Part shown: positions 46,962 to 56,083 of the stretch, piece by piece
Layout: every line of letters starts with the position of its first letter
Position numbering within the stretch: the stretch's first letter is position 1
DNA from: Sphingobacterium sp. SGG-5
GTDB taxonomy: Bacteria; Bacteroidota; Bacteroidia; Sphingobacteriales; Sphingobacteriaceae
DNA length: 64,000 nucleotides
Assembly (NCBI RefSeq): GCF_011043525.1
Contig: NZ_JAAKGO010000011.1
Span: 24,490-88,489, forward strand
Reading direction: 5' to 3'
Translations under genes and position numbers: made by a program
The notes under the pieces: model-generated
What the model was told of the DNA's origin: nothing
The model's input: the letters and a program-made list of their open reading frames with translations, nothing else
Database searches by the model: none

Positions 46962-48530
46962 ATGAAAAGTATATATAAAAGAATATTTGGGACAATAAGC
47001 TGTATAGGTGTACTGACACTGTCCTCTTGTGACAAATGGCTGTCGGAACCGTCTCCCGGTGTTACCAAATTGGAGGACTTCTTTACATCTGGACAAACAG
47101 CTGTGCAATCTGTCAATGCAGCCTATGTGCCTTTGGCATGGGAGTTTAACAATACATACTTTAGCGAGTGGTTTATCGGGGATATCGTGTCGGACGATGC
47201 GCTGAAAGGAGGGCAGGGTATTACCGATATGGCTGCTGCTTATGATCTGGAGAACTTTAAAGTCCAGGCTAACAATCCAATGTTGCTTGAGTTTTATCGG
47301 GCGCAATACCAAGGCATATCCCGCTGTAATCTTGTGCTGGATCAGGTGCCGGCAATGAACGTAGATGAGAGTATGTCACAAGAACTTAAAGACCGGCTCA
47401 TTGGCGAAGCTAAATTTTTAAGGGCACTATATTATTACCGTCTGGTACGTGTATTCGGCGGGGTACCGAAGATCGATTTTGTCATTGGAAGTGTGAATAC
47501 CTGGCAGCAACCCATTGCTACGGCTGATGAGATCTATGACCTCATTATCGAAGATCTGAAAGATGCTGAAACCAAGCTTTGGAAAAAAAGCGAGTATGAA
47601 GATGTTGATCTGGGAAGAGCAACAAAAGGAGCTGCACAAGCGATGTTGCTGAAGATGTATCTGACGCGCCATGATTATCCACAGGCTGAAATCTGGGGTA
47701 AAAAGATTGTCGATCAGGCGGAGGTGGAAGGGGAATATGCTCTACTGGTCGACTATGCTGATAACTTCAGACTAATTGGCGAGAATGGCGACGAGTCTGT
47801 TTTTGAGATCCAATATATGGAAGATCCGACGAGTGATTTTGGTGAAGGATTTGGCTTTACCCGGGGTACGTTTACCGTTATCCTCACACGGTCTCGTTCG
47901 TCCGTGCTTGGGGGAGGCTGGGGTTTTAACAAACCTACACAAAACTTGTACGACGAATATGAAGTGGGAGATCCGAGACGCGATATCACGATTTTGGATC
48001 CGGATAGTCAGATGGAAACACCGGAACAGGAAACCTACTTGGGAAGCACATATGTGAGCCGGAAGTACGCGATGATGGACGATGGTCCAGGAGGGACTAT
48101 TTTTCCGTTGAGCCATACGAGTAGAGGTCCTATCAACAACAAGGTGATACGCTATGCTGATGTGCTGCTCATGTATGCCGAAGCATGTCTGGAAAACAAT
48201 AATACCACACAGGCAAAGTGGGCTTTAGAGAAAGTACGGGAGCGGGCACGGCATGGCGATACGGGTATTCTTCCTGCATTTCCATACGGTGTATATGCTG
48301 ATAGCAAAGACGATCTCCGTTCAGCTGTTCGCCATGAGCGACGCGTCGAGCTGGCCATGGAAGGGCATCGCTGGTTTGATCTGACACGCTGGGGAGTCGC
48401 GAAGGGGACTATGGACGCTTATAAAGCTGCGGAAACGCCGGAAGCACGATCACATATGGCGGATTTTATCGCGGGCAAGCACGAGACGTTTCCGTTGCCG
48501 GAGGAAGAAGTTAAGCTGGGAGACTTATAA
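46962..48530 (+). CDS. SusD/RagB family nutrient-binding lipoprotein
   Basis: 522 residues with a lipoprotein signal (ISCIGVLTLSSC) and the usual DKWLSEPSPG start. TPR-like helices (GEAKFLRALYYYRLVRVFGGVPKI), RYADVLLMYAEACLE and the C-terminal RHERRVELAMEGHRWFDLTRWG are present. It is 13 bp after susC and forms the SusCD complex. Normal length, without the insertion seen in the PUL1 SusD. Confidence 0.95.
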   Translation: MKSIYKRIFGTISCIGVLTLSSCDKWLSEPSPGVTKLEDFFTSGQTAVQSVNAAYVPLAWEFNNTYFSEWFIGDIVSDDALKGGQGITDMAAAYDLENFKVQANNPMLLEFYRAQYQGISRCNLVLDQVPAMNVDESMSQELKDRLIGEAKFLRALYYYRLVRVFGGVPKIDFVIGSVNTWQQPIATADEIYDLIIEDLKDAETKLWKKSEYEDVDLGRATKGAAQAMLLKMYLTRHDYPQAEIWGKKIVDQAEVEGEYALLVDYADNFRLIGENGDESVFEIQYMEDPTSDFGEGFGFTRGTFTVILTRSRSSVLGGGWGFNKPTQNLYDEYEVGDPRRDITILDPDSQMETPEQETYLGSTYVSRKYAMMDDGPGGTIFPLSHTSRGPINNKVIRYADVLLMYAEACLENNNTTQAKWALEKVRERARHGDTGILPAFPYGVYADSKDDLRSAVRHERRVELAMEGHRWFDLTRWGVAKGTMDAYKAAETPEARSHMADFIAGKHETFPLPEEEVKLGDL

Positions 48531-48566
48531 ACAACAACTAATTTTAAACAATTAAAACGTATAAAA

Positions 48567-49538
48567 ATGAAGAGACAAAATTTACTCATTCTTTTATTGG
48601 GCGCGATAGTGTTCAGTGTGTCGTGTGGTAAGGACGGCGACAAGGATATAGTCACTCCTGATGGCATTTTATTAAATAACAATACCCTTTCATTAGCCGC
48701 TGGGGAATCGGAGACACTGACGGCAACGCTTACTCCGAAAGGCGCAGAAGGAACCGTTTCATGGACTTCCGATAAACCGGAAGTTGCGACGGTCGACGAC
48801 AAAGGGTTAGTGACCGCAGTGGCGGAAGGAACAGCTATAGTAGAGGCTACGGTGGGTTCTCATTCCGCTCAGTGTACTGTTACGGTGACTGAAGAGGACG
48901 TTGTAATAGTAGATCTTAACTTGGCGAGTATTACTTATGGAGGAGCCTCACTTGAAGGTTTTCAGGGGAATGTCTTATCCTATGATGTAGAATTGCCCGA
49001 GGGAACAGTAGATGCGCCGCAGGTCGCCGCCACAGCTGTAGCAGTAGCTTCGACAGAGGTTACCGTAACACAAGCTGAAGCATTGCCGGGTACAGCGACT
49101 GTTGTTGTAGCTGAAAAGGCGAATACGGCTAACAAAAAAACGTATGTGATTAACTTTACCGTAGATGACGGATCCAATCCCGGATCTGGCGACGCGGAAT
49201 GTTCGGGAAGTTCTACTGTGAATTTGGAAGGACAACCGGCTTTTGATACCAATGGATACACGTATTCATTCAAAACTGCCGAGAATGGGAAGGATGTTAT
49301 TGTCGAATTTGAATTGCTGGATGATCAAATAGGGGTGGTTGCGTTTGCATGGTTATATAATCCCGATTTTGCCGAGGCACAACTTGATCCTGTTGCCGGA
49401 AATGATAAAAAATTTACAAAAACATTTACCGCCGCGGATGGAACCACTGTGTTCAAGATGGCATGTAAATTTGCGTTCGCCGGAGGAATGGCGGTTACAA
49501 AAGTATTCGAATATAAAATTGGTGAAGGGTGTAATTAG
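48567..49538 (+). CDS. Surface glycan-binding-type lipoprotein with BIG_2 Ig-like domain
   Basis: 323 residues with a lipoprotein signal (LLGAIVFSVSC). Residues about 30-110 form a BIG_2 Ig-like domain (NNNTLSLAAGESETLTATL, KGLVTAVAEGTAIVEATVG). A second beta domain (about 115-200) and a C-terminal beta module (about 215-320) follow, joined by a GSNPGSGDAEC linker. Position right after SusD suggests a SusE-type glycan-binding protein, with the C-terminal module the likely binding site. Confidence 0.78.
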   Translation: MKRQNLLILLLGAIVFSVSCGKDGDKDIVTPDGILLNNNTLSLAAGESETLTATLTPKGAEGTVSWTSDKPEVATVDDKGLVTAVAEGTAIVEATVGSHSAQCTVTVTEEDVVIVDLNLASITYGGASLEGFQGNVLSYDVELPEGTVDAPQVAATAVAVASTEVTVTQAEALPGTATVVVAEKANTANKKTYVINFTVDDGSNPGSGDAECSGSSTVNLEGQPAFDTNGYTYSFKTAENGKDVIVEFELLDDQIGVVAFAWLYNPDFAEAQLDPVAGNDKKFTKTFTAADGTTVFKMACKFAFAGGMAVTKVFEYKIGEGCN

Positions 49539-49593
49539 ACGGCGCAGGGAAATAACAAATTAACGGATTGATAAACAATTAAAATTAAAACAA

Positions 49594-50337
49594 ATGAAAA
49601 AGCAAAATTTACTACTATTATTATTAAGCGTCTTTTTTGTGGGCGTATTGGTTACATCATGTGGCAAAGATTCTCCCGCACCTAAAGATGACGATAAAGA
49701 TCAAGATGGTGATGGCAATGGTAACGGGTCCAATGCAGTATATCTGCAGGGTAGCGATTATTATCTAATTTCTATGGATGAGATCACAAAGGCGAAAATC
49801 GAAAGTAAAGTTACCGAAGATTATAGAGTGGATGAAGCTAATCGATTTTTATACGTATGGGATAATACCTATGTTGCAGGAAACCCAACTGGCCCGAATT
49901 CATTCGGAGAGGTAGAGGCTTGGACATCCTTGGTTGTTGGTGGTCTGGGTTGGTCGGGAATGGGGATATCTCCAGGAGGAGTATCTACGGTCGATCTGAG
50001 TAATGTTACTCCGCAGCACACTTTTCACTTTGCGATCAAGAGTAAGGATAACGCTACCCACATGATTGGTTTGGGTGATGGTACAAACAATTTTAGACTT
50101 GCTATCGGTGCAGCTCCGTTTGTCGATAACGGAACAACTTTTCAGCCCTATGCTAACTTCGACCGCGATGGCGAATGGCACCATATAGAGATTCCTATGT
50201 CCGCATTTATGGGGACAGGAAAGCTGAATTTCCGTGAAGATGGATTCACCACTGACAACCTGTTCTCTGTATTAAGCGGCGGAACAGCGGGTACAACATT
50301 GGATATAGACGCTGTGTTTATTTATAAGAAGAAGTAA
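49594..50337 (+). CDS. Lipoprotein, probable glycan-binding beta-sandwich
   Basis: 247 residues with a lipoprotein signal (FFVGVLVTSC) and a charged flexible linker (PKDDDKDQDGDGNGNGSN) that would hold the domain away from the membrane. The rest (about 50-247) is a single beta-rich, Trp-containing domain (LGWSGMGIS, HTFHFAIKS, EWHHIEIPMSAFMGTG) that resembles a carbohydrate-binding jelly-roll. By position, a second surface glycan-binding protein of the GH16 locus. Confidence 0.7.
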   Translation: MKKQNLLLLLLSVFFVGVLVTSCGKDSPAPKDDDKDQDGDGNGNGSNAVYLQGSDYYLISMDEITKAKIESKVTEDYRVDEANRFLYVWDNTYVAGNPTGPNSFGEVEAWTSLVVGGLGWSGMGISPGGVSTVDLSNVTPQHTFHFAIKSKDNATHMIGLGDGTNNFRLAIGAAPFVDNGTTFQPYANFDRDGEWHHIEIPMSAFMGTGKLNFREDGFTTDNLFSVLSGGTAGTTLDIDAVFIYKKK

Positions 50338-50349
50338 ACGAATTATATA

Positions 50350-50399
50350 GAAGAGGTTGTCTGAGAAAACCTGATGTCGTCTTTTCGGACACCCTCTTC
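50350..50399. repeat. Long stem-loop between lipoprotein and GH16 genes
   Basis: GAAGAGGTTGTCTGAGAAAA (50350-50369) pairs with the inverse at 50382-50399 with one mismatch, one wobble and a small bulge. It resembles a type of AGAGG-TGTC stem-loop often seen between Bacteroidota genes, usually as a bidirectional terminator. Here it lies inside a same-direction gene series. Confidence 0.55.
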
Positions 50400-50434
50400 T
50401 CCTTAAAAACACGATAAGAGACGAGGATTAAAAT

Positions 50435-51292
50435 ATGGGAAATAGAAATAAGTTGCAGTGGGCCTTATTGGGGTGTCTGGTATTGTTGGGATGTGGCAAA
50501 TCAGGCAATACAGTTCCCAAGGATGAAGAACCGAAAGACACGACACCTAAGGAATATCAGCTGGTGTGGTCGGATGAATTTGAAGGGACGACTCTGGATA
50601 TGTCCAAATGGAACTATACGACGGGTACGGGGTTTGGAAATCAGGAAAAGCAGTACTGCACGGACAGGATACAAAATGTACGCGTAGAAGATGGAAATTT
50701 AGTTATTGCCGCACTTAAGGAAAACTATACTCCTCCCGGAACTACTTCGACTTACCGGTATACTTCTGCGCGGATTAATTCTAAAGGGAAGGGCTTTGTA
50801 AAATACGGCAAAATCGAAGCACGTATCAGTCTTCCCTCGGGGAAAGGCACCTGGCCTGCCTTTTGGATGCTGCCCGAGGTAGGGAGCTGGCCCTTATATG
50901 GAGAGATCGATATCATGGAACATGTGGGTTTTGATCCAACTATGATATCGCATGCCCTGCATACCTCCAACAAAAATGGCTCGAAAGGCAACAATTGGCA
51001 CAACAGACAGTATCCTGGAAATGTGGAAGGTGAGTTTAATGTGTATACCATGGAATGGCTGGAGGACTTTGATGAAGGGGATGACTGCATTATTTTCTCT
51101 ATTAATGGAAAGGAAAGTGCTCGAGCCTATCAAAATTCCGAAGATATCAAGGACTGGCCATTCAACCGGGATTTCTATGTGATACTTAATATTGCCATAG
51201 GCGGTACTTGGGGTGGCACAATCGACGATGCTATCTTTGCCAATCCGGTGGAAATGAAAGTGGACTGGATACGGATGTATCAGAAGAAGTAA
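50435..51292 (+). CDS. GH16 beta-glucanase lipoprotein (first copy)
   Basis: 285 residues with a lipoprotein signal (LLGCLVLLGC). The GH16 catalytic motif GEIDIMEHVG gives nucleophile Glu157, Asp159 and acid/base Glu162. Other family features are LVWSDEFEGTTLDMSKWNY, KYGKIEARISLPSGKGTWPAFWMLP and the C-terminal NIAIGGTWGG. The M-E-H form is typical of laminarinases and lichenases (beta-1,3 or mixed-linkage glucan). Exported and probably surface-anchored. Confidence 0.93.
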   Translation: MGNRNKLQWALLGCLVLLGCGKSGNTVPKDEEPKDTTPKEYQLVWSDEFEGTTLDMSKWNYTTGTGFGNQEKQYCTDRIQNVRVEDGNLVIAALKENYTPPGTTSTYRYTSARINSKGKGFVKYGKIEARISLPSGKGTWPAFWMLPEVGSWPLYGEIDIMEHVGFDPTMISHALHTSNKNGSKGNNWHNRQYPGNVEGEFNVYTMEWLEDFDEGDDCIIFSINGKESARAYQNSEDIKDWPFNRDFYVILNIAIGGTWGGTIDDAIFANPVEMKVDWIRMYQKK

Positions 51293-51376
51293 ATCATTAA
51301 TTAGTAGTCTTAAAAACACCTGATAACTGCTTATATAGCGGACAGGGTATGTTATGCACTACGCTATTTAAAAATC

Positions 51377-52327
51377 ATGAAACAATATATAAGTTTAATG
51401 TCAGTATTTGTTATTACACTGTTTGCAATGTTGGCATGCAGTACAACTGTAGATGCGGATGCGGGAATAGGTGATAAAGATAATAAGGAATCCGAAAAAG
51501 AACACGAAGAAAATGGTTCGGGTGAAACCAACGGATATAAGATCGTTTGGCAGGACTTGTTCAACGGTACAGAACTGGATGCAAAAAACTGGTATGTAGA
51601 AGTTAACGGGGATGGTGGAGGTAATGCTGAGCTGCAATACTATCGTAATGAAAATATCAGTGTCGGAAAAGAACCGGTGACAGAGCGAAGCTGTCTTGTC
51701 ATCACGGCAAAAAAAGAAAATTATAAGGGAAAAGCGGCTACGTCAGGTAGGTTGAATACCCGGGACAGATTTGCCGTAAAATATGGAAAGATCGAAGCGA
51801 GTATCAAATTGCCTAAAACGGCTAATGGACTCTGGCCCGCATTCTGGATGCTTGGAGCTGACCATGCCGCGGTAGGATGGCCTAAATGTGGTGAGATAGA
51901 TATTATGGAATTCGGAAATACCTTTGGTATCGCAAACAATATACAAGATAAATATTTTAATGGTGCTTTGCATTGGGGCCCAAGCTGGAACAATGGGGCT
52001 TACCCCAATTATGCCAAGCATTACACGTCAGCATACGGTTTGCAGGATGATTTTCATCTGTATACGATGATCTGGGACGACAAAAAAATCAGTATGTTTC
52101 TGGATTTAGATAAATATCCAGATGCAAAGCCCTATTTCGAAATGAATATCACAGATAAAACAGACGACAAATCACCTGGACATTACTTCCACAAGGATTA
52201 CTTTATTCTGCTCAATCTGGCAGTAGGCGGTAATTTTACTGGGATATGGGATATCGACAAAGTTACCGGGTTAAATAGTGGCGAAGCACAAATGTATGTG
52301 GACTATGTGAAGGTATATCAAAAGTAA
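51377..52327 (+). CDS. GH16 beta-glucanase lipoprotein (second copy)
   Basis: 316 residues with a lipoprotein signal (FVITLFAMLAC) and an acidic linker (DKDNKESEKEHEENGSGETNG). GEIDIMEFGN gives Glu173, Asp175 and Glu178. The KYGKIEASIKLPK-WPAFWMLG core and LNLAVGGNFTG are present. It is clearly a paralogue of the previous gene but differs in the loops after the active site (about 180-250), suggesting different specificity or attack on branched ends. Confidence 0.93.
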   Translation: MKQYISLMSVFVITLFAMLACSTTVDADAGIGDKDNKESEKEHEENGSGETNGYKIVWQDLFNGTELDAKNWYVEVNGDGGGNAELQYYRNENISVGKEPVTERSCLVITAKKENYKGKAATSGRLNTRDRFAVKYGKIEASIKLPKTANGLWPAFWMLGADHAAVGWPKCGEIDIMEFGNTFGIANNIQDKYFNGALHWGPSWNNGAYPNYAKHYTSAYGLQDDFHLYTMIWDDKKISMFLDLDKYPDAKPYFEMNITDKTDDKSPGHYFHKDYFILLNLAVGGNFTGIWDIDKVTGLNSGEAQMYVDYVKVYQK

Positions 52328-52352
52328 ATCAACATATCCAATCAAAAAAGGC

Positions 52353-53897
52353 ATGAAAAAAATAATATACTGCTGTTTGTTCTTTATTGTTGCTGTTGCA
52401 GGTTGTGGAAAGGATAAAATTAAAGAGGAATCCAAACAAGAAATAACGCCGGAATTTTTAGCATCGTTAAATTTTAGGTTTGAAGCGAAAAACAACGCGG
52501 GTATAGATAACGATGTCTTATGCGAATTTGATGGAGATGTAATTCAGGCTGTTATTCCAAAATTGGATCCAGATAAGAATGCACTCGTATTGTCTTTTGA
52601 TGAAGATAAGGTCACCGTGACGGCGAATGGAAACGAGCAGTGGAGCGGTGTTTCTGCGAACAGTTTTACCCAACCGCTGACCTATCGTTTAATTTTTTCG
52701 GATGGCACAGAGCGGGACTTTGAATTTAAAGTCAAAGAGTTTACTGGTTTACCTATCATTCGGATCAATACCGCAGGTAACGTTCCGATCGTGTCCAAAG
52801 ACGATTATCTGAATGGAATTGTGTCGGTCAATTCCAACCTTAGTTTCGAGCAGGAAGCCAATGATATGGTTATGGAAATCAAAGGACGAGGTAATTCAAC
52901 ATGGGGCATGCCTAAAAAGCCGTATCGTATCAAGTTGAATAAGAAAGCAAAGATGTTGGGAATGGGTGAAGCACGAAATTGGGTTTTGCTGGCAAATTAT
53001 TCGGACAAAACCCTGATAAGGACGGCTCTCGTATTTGATCTGGGAAAAGCAATAGGTGTAGATTTCACGCCGGAATACCGGCACGTAGAAGTTTTTCTAA
53101 ATGATAATTATGCAGGAACGTACACGCTTACTGAGCAGGTTGAAGTAAAACCAGGAAGAGTGGAAATTACGGAATTGAAGCCAGAGGATGTTGGAAGTGA
53201 AATGATTACCGGTGGGTACTTGGTCGAGCTGGATAAACGGGAGGATGAAGATTATATCGTAAAGACAGATAGGAGGAAACTGCCATTTGCCATTAAATCT
53301 CCCGATGATGTGACAGCAGAGCAGTACAACTATATCAAAGACTATCTCATCGCTACTGAAAATGCGATCTATGCTGAAAATTTCGCAGATCCGATCGATG
53401 GTTATGCGAAATATATCCAAGTCGAATCTTTTATCAATTGGTTTTTAGTACAGGAACTGGTGAAAAACCAGGATGCACAAAGTTACAGTAGTATCTATTA
53501 TTATAAAGATCGTAACGGAAAGCTGGGGATGGGACCGTTGTGGGATTTTGATTTAAGTATGGGTAACGTCGATTATTCCGTCGCTGTGAATCCGCTGGGT
53601 TGGTGGGTAAGGCACGGACCTTGGTTTGTAGAATTGTTCAAAGATCCGGCGTTTGTAGAGAAAGTACGGAAAAGGTGGAAAGAAATCAGGAATAATGAAG
53701 TTAAAACGATGCTACATAATATTGACAAGCAAGCGGCAAAGCTGAAATTAGCCCAGCAACAAAATTTCGCGCTCTGGAAAATCTTAGATCAGAAAGTATG
53801 GCCTAATCCCGAGATTTATTATACCTACGAAGGCGAAGTTAATCAAATAAGAAGCTGGCTGAATACCCGGATTGCATGGCTGGATGCGAACTTATAA
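52353..53897 (+). CDS. CotH-kinase-like lipoprotein
   Basis: 514 residues with a lipoprotein signal (FFIVAVAGC). After a beta domain (about 30-130) comes the CotH protein-kinase-like region: MEIKGRGNSTWGMPKKPYRIKL, GMGEARNWVLLANYSDKT, ITGGYLVELDKR and the metal-binding GPLWDFDLSMGN. CotH proteins phosphorylate coat proteins in Bacillus; in Bacteroidota they occur with beta-glucan PULs and their substrate is unknown. It is the last gene of the PUL2 series, 25 bp after the GH16 gene. Confidence 0.85.
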   Translation: MKKIIYCCLFFIVAVAGCGKDKIKEESKQEITPEFLASLNFRFEAKNNAGIDNDVLCEFDGDVIQAVIPKLDPDKNALVLSFDEDKVTVTANGNEQWSGVSANSFTQPLTYRLIFSDGTERDFEFKVKEFTGLPIIRINTAGNVPIVSKDDYLNGIVSVNSNLSFEQEANDMVMEIKGRGNSTWGMPKKPYRIKLNKKAKMLGMGEARNWVLLANYSDKTLIRTALVFDLGKAIGVDFTPEYRHVEVFLNDNYAGTYTLTEQVEVKPGRVEITELKPEDVGSEMITGGYLVELDKREDEDYIVKTDRRKLPFAIKSPDDVTAEQYNYIKDYLIATENAIYAENFADPIDGYAKYIQVESFINWFLVQELVKNQDAQSYSSIYYYKDRNGKLGMGPLWDFDLSMGNVDYSVAVNPLGWWVRHGPWFVELFKDPAFVEKVRKRWKEIRNNEVKTMLHNIDKQAAKLKLAQQQNFALWKILDQKVWPNPEIYYTYEGEVNQIRSWLNTRIAWLDANL

Positions 53898-53928
53898 TAA
53901 AATCACCAACTCTTTTATCTGAAAATAC

Positions 53929-54987
53929 CTACTTCATAAGCGAAAATGTATATATCGTCTGGCTTTCGAATACCTCCCCGGGGTGTAGTACCACCGATGG
54001 AAAATCAGCGTGGTTCGGACTGTCGGGATAGTGCTGTGTTTCCAGACAGAAGCCGCCGTGTCTAAGATAGTGTTGCCCTCCCTTACCTTGATCGTTTGTC
54101 AGGAAGTTGCCTGTATAGAGATGGATACCCGGTTCGGATGTAAACACATCAAGCTTGATACCGCTTTGTTCGCTAAAAGCAGATGCTGCAGGTTGACTTA
54201 AAGGTTGCGTGTTAACAAAAGTATGGTCGAATCCGTTGGCGTATTTCAGCTGCTCGTCCTCATGACCTATGCCTTCCACAATTTTCTTGGGTGTAGTGAA
54301 GTCAAAGGGTGTGCTTTGTACCGGTAAAACATCACCTATGGGGATTTGTTTCGCGTTGATAGGGAGGAATTCTACTGCCGGAATATGTAGAATATGGTTA
54401 AGAATATCGCCATTTCCTTCTCCATTCAAGTTGAAATAGGCATGATTCGTCAGATTGATGATCGTTGTTTTATCCGTTTTCGCCCTGAACTGTATGATGA
54501 TTTCATTGTCATTTGTCAGCTCATAAGATATATTCGTTTTTAGCTCACCTGGAAAACCTTCTTCACCATCCGACGAAACATAATAGAAATCTACTTTCTT
54601 GTTAAAACTCACTTGCCGATCCCACACGCGATTATGAAACCCGCCCGACCCGCCGTGAAGACAATTTTCACCGTTGTTTTGCTCCAAGGTATATTGCTGG
54701 CCATCAAGCGTGAACCGACCATTGGCGATGCGGTTGCAGAAGCGTCCCACACTGGTGCCGTGGTACTTTTCCTGTGCGTTTAGATAACCATGTATACTAT
54801 CAAAGCCTAAGACCACATCGGTAAGGTCTCCCTGTTTGTCCGGAACTAATGCACTCACCAGCCTTGCGCCATAATCCGTTAGTGCAATCTGCATGCCTCT
54901 ACGGTTGGTCAGCGTGATTAAATGCGTGTTTTTACCGTCGATGGTATGTTCGAAGTTCTTAGGATCAGGTAGTCTGTAATTTGCCAT
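53929..54987 (-). CDS. galM: Aldose 1-epimerase
   Basis: 352 residues from the ATG at 54987 (MANYRLPDP); an ATG at 55020 would add 11. GalM interconverts the anomers of glucose or galactose. Motifs are the N-terminal NRRGMQIALTDYGARLVSALVPD, GRFCNRIANGRFTL, LHGGSGGFHNRVW (catalytic His), NLTNHAYFNLNGEG and the C-terminal GFCLETQHYPDSPNH with the catalytic Glu region. It is convergent with the CotH gene of PUL2, and may help use the released glucose. Confidence 0.93.
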   Translation of the reverse strand: MANYRLPDPKNFEHTIDGKNTHLITLTNRRGMQIALTDYGARLVSALVPDKQGDLTDVVLGFDSIHGYLNAQEKYHGTSVGRFCNRIANGRFTLDGQQYTLEQNNGENCLHGGSGGFHNRVWDRQVSFNKKVDFYYVSSDGEEGFPGELKTNISYELTNDNEIIIQFRAKTDKTTIINLTNHAYFNLNGEGNGDILNHILHIPAVEFLPINAKQIPIGDVLPVQSTPFDFTTPKKIVEGIGHEDEQLKYANGFDHTFVNTQPLSQPAASAFSEQSGIKLDVFTSEPGIHLYTGNFLTNDQGKGGQHYLRHGGFCLETQHYPDSPNHADFPSVVLHPGEVFESQTIYTFSLMK

Positions 54988-55193
54988 CTTTTTGTTTATA
55001 GTGCCGTATAAATATAGCAAAATTCTTAAAGTTAATCGTGTTCAGGCGAATCGTTTTCCAAGAAATTGCAATATATGAAGATAGATGTCATCTGCTACAA
55101 TGACGTAGATAAATCGTTACAGCTTTGACTTTTTTATTTGCAATTATTTTTAATATTTCTCATATTGAGGCTATTATCCAAAAAATAAATTTT

Positions 55194-55913
55194 ATGAAAA
55201 GTTATTTAGCAGAATTTTTCGGCACCTTCTGGTTAGTATTCGGAGGGTGCGGCAGTGCAATCTTTGCTGCGGGTATTCCGGATCTGGGTATCGGTTTTAT
55301 GGGTGTAGCATTGGCATTTGGTCTTACAGTCCTGACGATGGCCTATGCTGTCGGACACATTTCAGGGGGACATTTTAACCCTGCAGTTTCGTTTGGTTTA
55401 ATGGCAGGGGGAAGATTCGACAAGAGGGAGTTGATTCCCTATATCATTGCACAAGTCGCCGGTGGTATAGCGGCAGCGGGGGTGTTGTATCTTATCGCTT
55501 CGGGTAAGGCTGGGTTTTCTATCGATAATTCCGCCGCTGGAGCCTTCGCAGCCAATGGATTTGGTACCCTATCGCCACAGGGCTACGGTGTAGTTGCAGC
55601 ATTCATCGCCGAGTTTGTTCTGACGGCTTTCTTTTTGATCGTCATTATGGGAGCTACGGATAAATGGGCAAATGGTAAGTTTTCGGGAATAGCTATAGGT
55701 TTGGCATTGACCTTGATCCATCTCATCTGTATTCCTATTACCAACACTTCTGTGAATCCTGCGCGGTCTACCTCACAGGCTTTGTTTGCAGGCGGGGAAT
55801 ACTTGCCTCAATTGTGGTTGTTTTGGCTGGCTCCAATTTTGGGTGGTGTAGTCGGCGGGTTGATTTATAAGTGCTTATTGCAGCGAAAACAAGAAGATGC
55901 TCCCCAGTCTTGA
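55194..55913 (+). CDS. aqpZ: Aquaporin Z
   Basis: 239 residues from the ATG at 55194 ([22 protein letters not shown]), the family start; an upstream TTG-started extension is unlikely. Six TM helices with two NPA boxes: HFNPAVS after SGG, and SVNPARST. The arginine after the second NPA is present, and the pore His is expected in LIHLICIP, as in water-specific AqpZ. It mediates water flow across the inner membrane. Confidence 0.95.
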   Translation: MKSYLAEFFGTFWLVFGGCGSAIFAAGIPDLGIGFMGVALAFGLTVLTMAYAVGHISGGHFNPAVSFGLMAGGRFDKRELIPYIIAQVAGGIAAAGVLYLIASGKAGFSIDNSAAGAFAANGFGTLSPQGYGVVAAFIAEFVLTAFFLIVIMGATDKWANGKFSGIAIGLALTLIHLICIPITNTSVNPARSTSQALFAGGEYLPQLWLFWLAPILGGVVGGLIYKCLLQRKQEDAPQS

Positions 55914-55936
55914 TATGCTTATAAGCGAATGAAAAT

Positions 55937-55965
55937 AGGTCGGATCAAACAGGTCTGACCTTTTT
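55937..55965 (+). terminator. Intrinsic terminator after aqpZ
   Basis: AGGTCGGA (55937-55944) pairs with TCTGACCT (55954-55961) with one wobble, followed by TTTT. Located 24 bp after the aqpZ stop. Confidence 0.75.
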
Positions 55966-56053
55966 ATGTAACGCAATTATAATTGTGTATGAAAGCAAAT
56001 TACCCATACATGTCTTTTTTCCATAGGCAGTCGTGAATGCAAAGCATTTTATC

Positions 56054-56061
56054 TAAGTTTG
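56054..56061 (+). promoter_or_regulatory. -7 box (TAAGTTTG) for dgt
   Basis: Exact TAnnTTTG match, 22 nt upstream of the dgt ATG. Confidence 0.45.
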
Positions 56062-56083
56062 CGTAGAATAATCCACAATCTGA

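Noticed and set aside
55009..55016. Possible -7 box TATATTTA for galM on the minus strand
   Set aside because: The last base departs from TAnnTTTG and no -33 box is present, so I did not list it.
55125..55193. Extended N-terminus for aquaporin from a TTG
   Set aside because: AqpZ proteins start at [12 protein letters not shown] or similar; the extension is not family-like and sits in AT-rich leader DNA.
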